From contig CAMXCT020001016.1 in the NCBI GenBank assembly GCA_947184155.2, positions 62,001-126,000 of the forward strand: 64,000 bases of DNA, given 5' to 3'. Shown here one piece after another: positions 31,124-39,086 of this stretch; position 1 is the first letter of the stretch; every line of letters begins with the position of its first letter. This DNA comes from Cladocopium goreaui. Its lineage: Eukaryota > Sar > Dinophyceae > Suessiales > Symbiodiniaceae. The position numbers and the translations under genes were made by a program. The notes beneath the pieces were generated by a model that saw only the letters and a program-made list of their open reading frames with translations, was not told the DNA's origin and searched no databases.

Positions 31124-33445
31124 ATGGATGGAGATGAGGAGTCGACAAGCCTCAGAGGTTTGCGTCTGAAGTGGCAGAAACTTTCACACGGAATTTCCAC
31201 TGATGTTGAGTCTCATGAAGAACATGTGGATGGCGATTCTCATGTGATGCACCATGTTTTCCCTGATGCCAGCAGTAGTGTTTTCCTGCCTGGTGGTGAC
31301 AAACAACGTGATGCTGACCCTGCAATCCGCGGTAGCCCGGACCTGGATGTTTGGCCCCAAACCCAGTTTGATGCTGAGTCTTTGCAGTATGAACCTTCCT
31401 TGGCACACACCGCTGATGAGACTACAGATGTAGGAGGAAACAGCTCTTTTGTTGATGACAATGCTGCAGTGTCAGATCTTTTCATCAGAGGGGCCCGACA
31501 TGCGGGAATCACTATGCCTTGGGAGACACCGCTGATGCGTGGTATCTTTGGTGAACTGGGACCCAGCGTGAACCTTAATATGCCGCTGGATTGGGGTACA
31601 TCAGATCTGCCACTTTCAGACTTGGAAGCTTCCAATGTGACTGAGCCTTTGATTCCGTCACAATGCAGGTGGTCATGTGCTCAGTATGTGCTGCATAAGT
31701 CTGATGAAACATATCTACAGCAGAAAGACAGAACAATGAAAGGCGCACTTGCCAAGTGGAAATTTTTGGTCTTGACTGACTGTCGTTTCTCCGAAGTTGG
31801 CCGTCAGCTCATAGATGCTGACGATGAGCAGGTAGCTTTGGTGTTGACCTCAGTGATGGGTGTTAAGTCACCCAACACAGTGCTGAAACGGGCTGGAGCC
31901 ATGTTGATGTATTTTCGATGGCATGCTGTACATGGAACCGGAAACTGGTTACCTTTTGATGAGAACACTGTCTGGCGATACATCATGCATCAATCTGCAA
32001 CGTGTGGAGCAGCGTCGAGATCTCAGTCATTTGTGCAAGCGCTTAGATTTGGACACTATGTCATGGGTTTCGACAATGCTTTGATGTGTGCAAACTCAAG
32101 AAGGATCGTTGGACAGGCACAGCTGCAACTGTCCACAAAGGCACCAACCCGTCAGGCGCGACCACTGACTGTCAAGGAGGTCAAGGCGCTGCATGCCATC
32201 GCTGATGGTGTCAGCCACTCGTTGGTGGACCGGTGCATGGCTTCAAATTTGCTGTTGGCTATGTATGGAAGATGCCGTGTCTCTGACTTGAACTTCGTCC
32301 ATGAGATTTTGCATGATGTGTCAGGGAGCTCTGGTTTCCTTGAAGTGACAACGAGGTATCACAAGTCAGCCAGGTCAGCCCAACAGAAGGCACTGCTTTT
32401 GCCAATTGTCATGGCAAGCGGCGGAGTCACGGATGTCCCATGGCTCCATGCATGGATTGCAAATCGCAAGGCTTGCGGTCTTGCCACATCAGGACTTGTG
32501 CAAGGAGCCCTGATGCCAGCGCCTTGTTTAGGCGATACAGTTAGCTGGATGAAGCGACCCCTGACGCCCGGAGAGGTGAGCAACATATTGAAAGGTTTTC
32601 TGGCATGCGATGATCCTGCACTTTCCAGTCATAGCCTGAAGGCTACCACACTGTCTTGGGCTTCCAAGGCGGAGGTCCCAAGAGAGCAACGCAGGATCCT
32701 GGGGCGACACAGCTCCGCAGTGCAATGTGCGGACTCCTATTACAGCAGGGACATGAGCATTGGGCCGGTGAACTCATTGTTGAAAGTCATCAACATGGTC
32801 AGAGATGGCACTTTTCAGCCAGATGCTTCAAGGGCAAACTATTTTCCAGCTAGTGCAACCATGTCTGCCAGCACACCAGCGCATGTGATGATGCAACCTT
32901 TCACACCAGCTTTCCTGGAGAGGGGGCAACCTTCAACTCCCTTGGTACCGGCTCGAGTTGCTGGAGCTGGACGTGGGACACCTGTGGGGCCGGTGCCAAT
33001 GTCACCGGTAGACGCCGCCGATGTGAAGAGTGAATCAAGCTGGAGCTGTCTTGGCGCAGGCCGTGAACTTGGAGTGATTGAGTTGTCTTCGGACTCAGAA
33101 ACGGAGAGCTCTGAGAGCAACAGCGTGGTGGACTCGTCTGATGAGGACGATGCAATTGACCTGGACTCTGACCCGGAAGGAGAGGAGCACTGTGATGTCG
33201 TTGGCAAGGCTGACTATGGAATCGCAACAAGGAATTTGAAAACGAAGGTTGTGCATGAGTGTAGAGACAAGTCGCCTGTTGTCTTTGGCAACCAAGACGA
33301 TTTTTTGGCAGCCATGGAGGGTGAGCTCACAAAGTGCGGAAGGATGGTCACAAAGCAATTTGCTATGGTGACTGGAAACTTTGATTGGACGGCGAAGTGC
33401 CGAGTGTGTTTCAAGGGACGCAGGGATCCAAACAACTTGAATTGA
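31124..33445 (+). CDS. Tyrosine recombinase of the DIRS-like retrotransposon
   Basis: 773 residues from GCCATGG at 31124; the frame stays open upstream into repeat A1 (ATG at 31001), so a longer start is possible. Tyrosine recombinases integrate circular DNA by cutting and rejoining strands through a 3'-phosphotyrosine. Seen: an acidic N-terminal third; an all-helical region (~185-350) like a core-binding domain; then catalytic motifs CRVSDL (R385), HSLKATTLSWA (H503, K506 where most relatives have Arg), LGRHSS (H529) and DSYYSRD (Y539/Y540). The C-terminal tail is very acidic (Asp/Glu/Ser run, ~645-690) and ends with a Cys pair. It is the first ORF of the element, unlike the usual DIRS order, where the recombinase comes last. 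Intact, so possibly active. Confidence 0.85.
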   Translation: MDGDEESTSLRGLRLKWQKLSHGISTDVESHEEHVDGDSHVMHHVFPDASSSVFLPGGDKQRDADPAIRGSPDLDVWPQTQFDAESLQYEPSLAHTADETTDVGGNSSFVDDNAAVSDLFIRGARHAGITMPWETPLMRGIFGELGPSVNLNMPLDWGTSDLPLSDLEASNVTEPLIPSQCRWSCAQYVLHKSDETYLQQKDRTMKGALAKWKFLVLTDCRFSEVGRQLIDADDEQVALVLTSVMGVKSPNTVLKRAGAMLMYFRWHAVHGTGNWLPFDENTVWRYIMHQSATCGAASRSQSFVQALRFGHYVMGFDNALMCANSRRIVGQAQLQLSTKAPTRQARPLTVKEVKALHAIADGVSHSLVDRCMASNLLLAMYGRCRVSDLNFVHEILHDVSGSSGFLEVTTRYHKSARSAQQKALLLPIVMASGGVTDVPWLHAWIANRKACGLATSGLVQGALMPAPCLGDTVSWMKRPLTPGEVSNILKGFLACDDPALSSHSLKATTLSWASKAEVPREQRRILGRHSSAVQCADSYYSRDMSIGPVNSLLKVINMVRDGTFQPDASRANYFPASATMSASTPAHVMMQPFTPAFLERGQPSTPLVPARVAGAGRGTPVGPVPMSPVDAADVKSESSWSCLGAGRELGVIELSSDSETESSESNSVVDSSDEDDAIDLDSDPEGEEHCDVVGKADYGIATRNLKTKVVHECRDKSPVVFGNQDDFLAAMEGELTKCGRMVTKQFAMVTGNFDWTAKCRVCFKGRRDPNNLN

Positions 33446-33971
33446 CATGGCCTGCCACATTGCTTTCACCCTTCGATATGTTTCACCGTGTCCGAGCCTT
33501 GCTGCAAAAAGTTGTTTTTCAGCGTTTCATGTCACCAGTGGCAGATGTGCACACTGGAAAAACGCAAATGAATTTCTGAATGCAGATGAAGTCTTGGTGA
33601 AATTTTGCGGCATTATTCCACAGTTGTCACTCATGTCTTTCATGTCAATGTTTGCTTTTGATGTGTATTTCTGCTGGCGATGTGCCAGAACTCTGATTGG
33701 AATGCGATGTGCATTCACCACAATGTGTGGTCATCCGCAGCGATGTGCTGAGGAGCACAACATGGAATAGCTGGATGTCAGCAAATGTTTGATTTGTGAA
33801 GCCTTTTCATTTTCAGTGATGTTTTTCAATGTCAGGATGCACCTCTTTGAGCTTCAATGTTGCTTCATGGATCTCTCACATGTTTTTTTCTCAGGGTCAT
33901 TTGACTTCACTGACTTTTGATAGTTTGTTTAACTCCACGGGTTTTCGGCACCCACACTCGATTGTGTTGCC
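33446..33971. other. Intergenic region between recombinase and gag-like ORFs
   Basis: 526 bp inside the retrotransposon without a convincing gene. It separates two ORFs in different frames, so the gag-like ORF needs its own initiation, for example through trans-splicing or an internal promoter. A pyrimidine-rich tract CATGTTTTTTTCTCAG lies near 33880-33895 and would serve as a trans-splice acceptor 77 bp before the gag ATG. Confidence 0.4.
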
Positions 33972-35216
33972 ATGACTTCAATAGTGGATTCAAAAGCTCA
34001 TTTCTCGAAGAGATGCCGAGACATGGGCATGACGGATCGGGCTATAGCAAGCCTTACACAAGGCAATCTGGATACTATGGGCAAATTGGCCTTTGCCATT
34101 GGTCAACCAGGCCACCTTTTGGATGCTACAGAGTTTGCTACGTTCGCACAGAACACCTTGGGAGCCATGATCAACCAGGCCGACACGGCCGTTCTCAAAC
34201 GTTTGGTGTTTGAGGGGCACACAATGGTGCTTGGACAGCTCCGTGAACTGGTTACAGATCCAAACGCTGCTTCAAGCAGAAAGCTCCCAGCAGTGGAGCG
34301 AGAACATCGCATGGCCGAGTTGCGCCAGAGACTTGTCGGGGTGGTCTTGGAAAGACAACTTGAACCGTCACATGAGTTGCTTGAATCGATGATGCAACAG
34401 AAGGAGGCCAACCAATTGAACTTTGTGCAAATTGAGCGATGCACCTCAAGAGAATGGGAGATCACCATGGGCAAGAACAAGAAACAGTTGGCCTTGGATA
34501 CAGAGAAACTGATCATAAAGGAGAAGTCTGACATCCCCGATCAGTTCCACAGTTCGGAGTTGCAGGCGTTTGAGGCGCTACGCAGAAGGGGCGTGGCCAT
34601 GACCTTCGCTGACATGATTTCTTGGGAGGCGCATGAGAGGTATTTACAACAATTGACCTCTCACCTTCGCAACGAGCCACCTCCAAATTTCATGCGCCCG
34701 ACATTGCCTCAAATTTTGAAGGCTGATCGACAGGTGTTTTTGTTCCTGATCCGTGTGGGGGTGGACTTGAAACGGCAGCCAGACAACAGTTTGCAACTTG
34801 ATGAGAAGATTTTTACAGCTTTACAGTCCTACGAAGTGGGGTTTCATTTGTTGCCCCTCCCGAAGGCCACTCACAAGGCAGAGACACCAAGCCAGCCGGC
34901 GCACAACACTTCATCCTATGGGAGTGGCAAAGGCAACTGGACAGATAGGAGATCACACCCTTACAAAGGCAAAGGCGGAGGTTCACATGGAAAAGGAAAG
35001 AACAAAAGCGGGCGCTCAGTGTTGCCCAAATTTTTGCTGGGACGTGACAACACGAACATGGACATGCATGGAAGGCGCCTATGTTTCAACTACCAGATGG
35101 CGAAGTGCAATGATGCACCAGACGGAGGTGAGTGCCCACGTGGATGGCACCTTTGCAGCAGGAAAGGGTGTCATGCTCCTCATGCTGAAAAAGATCATGA
35201 TCAGAAGAAGAAGTGA
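33972..35216 (+). CDS. Gag-like protein of the DIRS-like retrotransposon
   Basis: 414 residues from GCCATGA. Position before the polymerase, a helical body rich in charged residues, a Gly/Lys/Ser-rich basic linker (~315-345) and a C-terminal Cys/His cluster (RLCFNYQMAKC, GECPRGWHLC, GCHAPHAEKDH; ~375-410) fit a nucleocapsid protein that packages element RNA. The Cys/His spacing resembles zinc knuckles of YR-retroelement gags more than retroviral CCHC. It ends in KKK followed by TGA at 35214-35216; the same frame stays open for 1075 codons beyond, see the polyprotein. No known sequence relative can be named from the sequence alone. Confidence 0.75.
   Translation: MTSIVDSKAHFSKRCRDMGMTDRAIASLTQGNLDTMGKLAFAIGQPGHLLDATEFATFAQNTLGAMINQADTAVLKRLVFEGHTMVLGQLRELVTDPNAASSRKLPAVEREHRMAELRQRLVGVVLERQLEPSHELLESMMQQKEANQLNFVQIERCTSREWEITMGKNKKQLALDTEKLIIKEKSDIPDQFHSSELQAFEALRRRGVAMTFADMISWEAHERYLQQLTSHLRNEPPPNFMRPTLPQILKADRQVFLFLIRVGVDLKRQPDNSLQLDEKIFTALQSYEVGFHLLPLPKATHKAETPSQPAHNTSSYGSGKGNWTDRRSHPYKGKGGGSHGKGKNKSGRSVLPKFLLGRDNTNMDMHGRRLCFNYQMAKCNDAPDGGECPRGWHLCSRKGCHAPHAEKDHDQKKK
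35214..35216 (+). promoter_or_regulatory. In-frame UGA between gag and pol, candidate readthrough site
   Basis: Context AAG-TGA-CAC. The gag frame and the downstream polyprotein frame are the same, and this is the only stop between 33972 and 38442. The first in-frame ATG after it lies well beyond the methyltransferase motif I, so translation of the complete polyprotein would need UGA readthrough or a non-AUG start. UGA followed by C is a leaky context in other eukaryotes. Function is inferred. Confidence 0.5.
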
Positions 35217-38200
35217 CACGCCAGGGGCCGCATCAGCTCTTTGGTGGAGGCTGGTGTGGGCCTGAATGAATGTTTGATAATAGAGGTATTTGCAGGTACG
35301 GGAAGAGTTACTGCGGCCTTGAAACAACTAGGCCTCTTCAGTTCATTTGGGACTGATCACATTCGCCACAAGAGTGCAGTGGCTCCTTTGGTACTTGCAG
35401 ATTTGACGACAGGGCCAGGCGTCGAGTTGTTGATGCAGTGGCTCGCAAATCCACGAGTGGTTGGCATTTTTCTTGCACCGCCTTGCGGAAGCGCCTCAAG
35501 GGCACGATCCATCCCAATCAAACGCAAGAAGCCTGGCGACCCAGAACCACCTCGACCGCTACGGTCAAATCAGTACCCAAACGGGTTACCTTTTCTCAGT
35601 TTTGTTGACCGCATGAAGATTTCAAAGGCCAACAGGCTGTACCACCTTACAGCTAAGCTGATCCAATGGGCTGTTGAAACAGACTGCCTCTTCTGTGTCG
35701 AGAATCCACAATTCAGTTTCTTCTGGCAAACCAGTTTTATTCAAGCGGTCATTGGACTCATGAGTTTTACAGTTTTCCAGTCTTGCCAGTACGGAAGTAC
35801 CCGACCGAAGCGCACCATGCTTGGTTTCAACGCTGAAGAGTTCCAATGCATCAACAAAATGTGCGCTGGAGTGTCCACATCACATAGACATGAACAATGG
35901 GGGCTGACAGCCTCAACAAATCAATTTGCGACGGCAATGGAGACAGCTTATCCCATGAAGTTAGCCAAGATGATAGCCTTACAATTTGTGCTGGCGTTGC
36001 AGAGACGAGGCCTTTTAATGCCCCCAGAGACCCTTGCGGAGATTTCGCAATTTGACACGTCATTTTTGTCTTCCTTGAGGGCTCAGACTGGAATACAAGC
36101 GAAAGCATCAAGACTGCCACCACTGATCCCAGCGTATGCAGCCAAGGTGGCATTGACAGCCTTCAAGTCTGACCTGCCACAGTTTGAGGTCGGTCACAAA
36201 GTGTCTGGAATTTTCAATGTGGAAACATACAATGCAGCAACTTCACTTCCAAAGGGTTCGAAATTGCTCTTCACAACAAATGCATTGCTTCCCTCCAAAT
36301 GTTTGCAAGGGGGGGTGTTTGTTTCCGGTCAGCAACTTCAACAATGCGAGGTTGACAGGATAGTCGAGCTATGTGGCAACTCCCCTATCCAAAAGACGGG
36401 TGTGACTGAAACCCAAGTTTGGGGAGTTCCTTGGAGCGAGCAACAGTTTGTCGAGCAAATGGTGCTTTTTGGGCACCCCATGAATTTGCAATCAAATTTG
36501 CCTGAGGCCTTGCGTGACACCTTGGAAATATACAAATCAATGGATGCTCAACAGAGGATGGCATACAGGGCAAACAAACTGGGTTTTTGGTTGAAGAGAT
36601 TACTGGAGCTGAAAAACCAAGAAAACACCTTGAAACAGTCACTCGACCCTGAGGTCGCTCAAGTGCTGCAGACCAAGAACATCCTTTTGTGGAAGGACAT
36701 GCTGGAATCAACCCAGTACTCAGATATGGAAGTTGTGAGCGAGTTTATGAGTGGCTCAATGCTTGTTGGTTGCGTGGAGCGGACTGGACTGTGGCCGGCC
36801 AAATTTCAGCCGGCGGCCATCGGGGTTGAAGAACTCCACCAGGTTGCCACCAAGGAACGCACTCTTTTTCAGCGACAGTTTGGACAATGCAACCAGGAGC
36901 AATACCTGGACGAGGTATGGGCAAAGACCTTGGATGAGGTCAAAGCTGGAGCATTGGTGGGGCCACTTGACTTGAGTGAGATACCTGACAGTTATCCCCT
37001 TTCAAGGAGATTCGGAATTTTGCAAGGTTCAAAACTACGTTGCATTGATGATTACTCCCGTTCCAGCGTTAACAGTGCAGTGCAAACCTGTGAGAGCCCG
37101 AAGCCTCACACGTTGGATGTGTATGCAGCCCTTTGCGTTTTGGTCATGTCTTCTTGCGGCCACACAAACAACAAATGGCGGGGCCGTACCTTCGACTTAA
37201 CTGGCGCCTACCGTCAGTGCGCTGTGCATCCTGAATCCAGGCCATATGCACACATCGCTGTCAGACATCCCTCCACCGGCGACATCAAAGCGTTCAGGAT
37301 GCTGGCGCTCCCATTCGGAGCAGTAAGATCAGTGCATTCATTCCTGAGAGTATCAGCCAGTTTATGGTTCCTGTTGGTAAAGGAGTTTCTGGTTTTGACC
37401 ACAAATTATTTCGACGACTTCGTCACCCTTGCTGAGGATATTGAAGCTCCGGCAGTTACAGCTTGTGTTCACATGTTTTTCAAGTTGGTTGGCTGGGCAT
37501 TCGCTGCTGAAGGCCCAAAAGCCCCAGAGTTCGCTGAGCTTTTTACTGCCTTGGGTGTCACAATAAATGTCGGCAGATTACATGAAGGTTTGGTCACGCT
37601 TGGGAATACTGAGAGCCGCAGGGAAGAACTCTTGAAGTGTTTGGGCGAAGTTTTGGCGTCCAAGAAACTTACCAAAGCAGAGGCTCTTCGTTTACGGGGG
37701 CGCCTGCAATTTGCAGCAGGCAATGTCTTCGGCCGTGTGGCCAAAAGTGCCCTTGCGGCGGTATCAGCCCATGCGTACGATGGTGGATCGTCCACGCTTA
37801 GCAATCAAACTTTCTTGGCTCTGGCACTGCATAAAAAGTTTCTGGAGATTGGCAGGCCACGTGAACTGCGACCAACTTGCAACGTCTCATGGTACATACA
37901 AACTGATGCTTGCTACGATCCGGAAGACACTCAGATTTTTTCAGGTATTGGTGGTGTTTTGTTTTCGCCAGACGGCAAGCCAGTGCAGTTCTTTTCACAA
38001 CGCCTCAGCGAGCAAATGATTGCAGAGTTGAACCCTGGATCACGGAAAACAGCAATCTTCGAATGTGAATTCCTTGCCCTTTTTTGTGCAATGCTCGTTT
38101 GGGGCAGCTTAGTTAGCAGTGCTGTAGTTGTGTACACCGACAACAATGCAGTTCGGGATGCGATGATCTCTTGCCACACTACAAACAATGTGGCTAAAAA

Positions 38201-38444
38201 GATTCTGATTGCGACACTGTCTCTTGAAAGTGAACTGCAGCTAGCACCATGGTATGCTAGAGTCCCGACAGACTCTAACATGGCTGACAATCCATCTCGA
38301 CTTACAACCAGCCCACTACTGAAGATGGGTGCGAAGCAATGTGAAGTTTGCGTTGAGGAATGCTGGCGTGTTCTAGTGACCAGAGCTGAAAGTTGGGGAG
38401 AACAACAGGTCACTCGAGCACCCCAGTTTAAAAGTGTGCTGTGA
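35217..38444 (+). CDS. Methyltransferase-like/reverse transcriptase/RNase H polyprotein of the DIRS-like retrotransposon
   Basis: 1075 sense codons counted from the first codon after the gag UGA. Seen: an N-terminal C5-cytosine methyltransferase-like region with VFAGTG (24-29, motif I), PPC (88-90, motif IV), CVENP (E162, motif VI) and TRPKR (R196-R199, like motif VIII). A ~350-residue linker follows. RT has FDLTGAYRQC (D660), ALPFGAVRS and YFDDF (D733, D734). RNase H has QTDACYD (D897), ECEF (E951), YTDNN (D975) and MADNPSR (D1024). Known: DIRS elements carry RT-RNase H and often a methyltransferase-like domain, normally after RNase H; here it is in front. The last 14 codons and stop lie inside repeat B1. 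Whether the methyltransferase is catalytic is unknown. Confidence 0.85.
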   Translation, partial: HARGRISSLVEAGVGLNECLIIEVFAGTGRVTAALKQLGLFSSFGTDHIRHKSAVAPLVLADLTTGPGVELLMQWLANPRVVGIFLAPPCGSASRARSIPIKRKKPGDPEPPRPLRSNQYPNGLPFLSFVDRMKISKANRLYHLTAKLIQWAVETDCLFCVENPQFSFFWQTSFIQAVIGLMSFTVFQSCQYGSTRPKRTMLGFNAEEFQCINKMCAGVSTSHRHEQWGLTASTNQFATAMETAYPMKLAKMIALQFVLALQRRGLLMPPETLAEISQFDTSFLSSLRAQTGIQAKASRLPPLIPAYAAKVALTAFKSDLPQFEVGHKVSGIFNVETYNAATSLPKGSKLLFTTNALLPSKCLQGGVFVSGQQLQQCEVDRIVELCGNSPIQKTGVTETQVWGVPWSEQQFVEQMVLFGHPMNLQSNLPEALRDTLEIYKSMDAQQRMAYRANKLGFWLKRLLELKNQENTLKQSLDPEVAQVLQTKNILLWKDMLESTQYSDMEVVSEFMSGSMLVGCVERTGLWPAKFQPAAIGVEELHQVATKERTLFQRQFGQCNQEQYLDEVWAKTLDEVKAGALVGPLDLSEIPDSYPLSRRFGILQGSKLRCIDDYSRSSVNSAVQTCESPKPHTLDVYAALCVLVMSSCGHTNNKWRGRTFDLTGAYRQCAVHPESRPYAHIAVRHPSTGDIKAFRMLALPFGAVRSVHSFLRVSASLWFLLVKEFLVLTTNYFDDFVTLAEDIEAPAVTACVHMFFKLVGWAFAAEGPKAPEFAELFTALGVTINVGRLHEGLVTLGNTESRREELLKCLGEVLASKKLTKAEALRLRGRLQFAAGNVFGRVAKSALAAVSAHAYDGGSSTLSNQTFLALALHKKFLEIGRPRELRPTCNVSWYIQTDACYDPEDTQIFSGIGGVLFSPDGKPVQFFSQRLSEQMIAELNPGSRKTAIFECEFLALFCAMLVWGSLVSSAVVVYTDNNAVRDAMISCHTTNNVAKKILIATLSLESELQLAPWYARVPTDSNMADNPSRLTTSPLLKMGAKQCEVCVEECWRVLVTRAESWGEQQVTRAPQFKSVL

Positions 38445-38556
38445 AGTGAGCTGCATCGTCATCCTGTCAGATCAGATTCATTGCATTGCAGTTTCAGCTT
38501 CACATTTTGTCGCTTGCATGGTACTGCAGTTTGGCCAGCGTTTGCAAGACTGATAA
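38400..38556 (+). repeat. Split direct repeat B1
   Basis: 157 bp from GAACAACAGGTCACTCG to CAAGACTGATAA, identical by eye to 38865-39021. It overlaps the 3' end of the polyprotein ORF, so B2 repeats its last codons without function. Confidence 0.95.
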
Positions 38557-38751
38557 GATAGCAGTCATGAAGTGAGAGCGGGTTATCAGGTGATGCAAGA
38601 TCCGGATGCGTATCAGCTGGCTGGCTTAAGGATTGGAACGTTGTGACCATGTCTTCAATGACCTTGTGTTCAGTACATGTCAATTTTACAATGAAACTAC
38701 AATTGCAGATTCATGACACTTTCTTTTTGTTTGGAGTGCATTCAACTTGCC
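38557..38751 (+). repeat. Split direct repeat A2
   Basis: Identical by eye to A1 (30909-31103) and directly abutting B1; the junction reads CTGATAA|GATAGCAG. Confidence 0.95.
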
Positions 38752-38781
38752 CCGCCCTCTTGCCACCCTATTGGCAAGTTG
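38743..38781 (+). other. Hairpin at the A2/spacer boundary
   Basis: Perfect 9-bp arms CAACTTGCC (38743-38751) and GGCAAGTTG (38773-38781) with a 21-nt loop; the left arm ends exactly at the end of A2. A1 lacks the right arm. It might be a transcript 3'-end or packaging signal. Confidence 0.45.
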
Positions 38782-38864
38782 TCTGCACTCCACTTGCTTG
38801 ACGTCTTCCTCCACAACATTTTCCGGAAGTCACATGTCAAAACGACATGCCAAACCCTTGGCCT

Positions 38865-39021
38865 GAACAACAGGTCACTCGAGCACCCCAGTTTAAAAGT
38901 GTGCTGTGAAGTGAGCTGCATCGTCATCCTGTCAGATCAGATTCATTGCATTGCAGTTTCAGCTTCACATTTTGTCGCTTGCATGGTACTGCAGTTTGGC
39001 CAGCGTTTGCAAGACTGATAA
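38865..39021 (+). repeat. Split direct repeat B2 (right end)
   Basis: Identical by eye to B1; marks the right end of the retrotransposon. Flanking DNA resumes with ATCGTGTTC and a (CT)n tract. Confidence 0.95.
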
Positions 39022-39040
39022 ATCGTGTTCTTTTTTCAAA

Positions 39041-39086
39041 TCTCTCTCTCTCTTTTTTTTTTCTCTCTCTCTCTCTCTCTTTCTCT
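39041..39086. repeat. (CT)n / poly(T) microsatellite
   Basis: Two (TC)n runs separated by T11, directly beyond the right end of the YR element; may be part of its target site environment. Confidence 0.95.

Larger units (their letters stand above)
30909..39021 (+). mobile_element. Tyrosine-recombinase (DIRS/PAT/Ngaro-like) retrotransposon with split direct repeats, apparently complete
   Basis: The ends are split direct repeats in the order A1 (30909-31103), three ORFs, B1 (38400-38556), A2 (38557-38751), a 113-bp spacer, B2 (38865-39021). A1 equals A2 (195 bp) and B1 equals B2 (157 bp) by eye. The B1-A2 contact recreates the junction expected of a circular intermediate (right end joined to left end). 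ORFs encode a tyrosine recombinase, a gag-like protein with Cys/His motif, and a methyltransferase-RT-RNase H polyprotein. There is no DDE integrase and there are no LTRs. Length 8.1 kb; all ORFs look intact. Confidence 0.9.

Noticed and set aside
33447-33770. Short ORFs between recombinase and gag
   Set aside because: No conserved motif, and they overlap each other in different frames; treated as intergenic.
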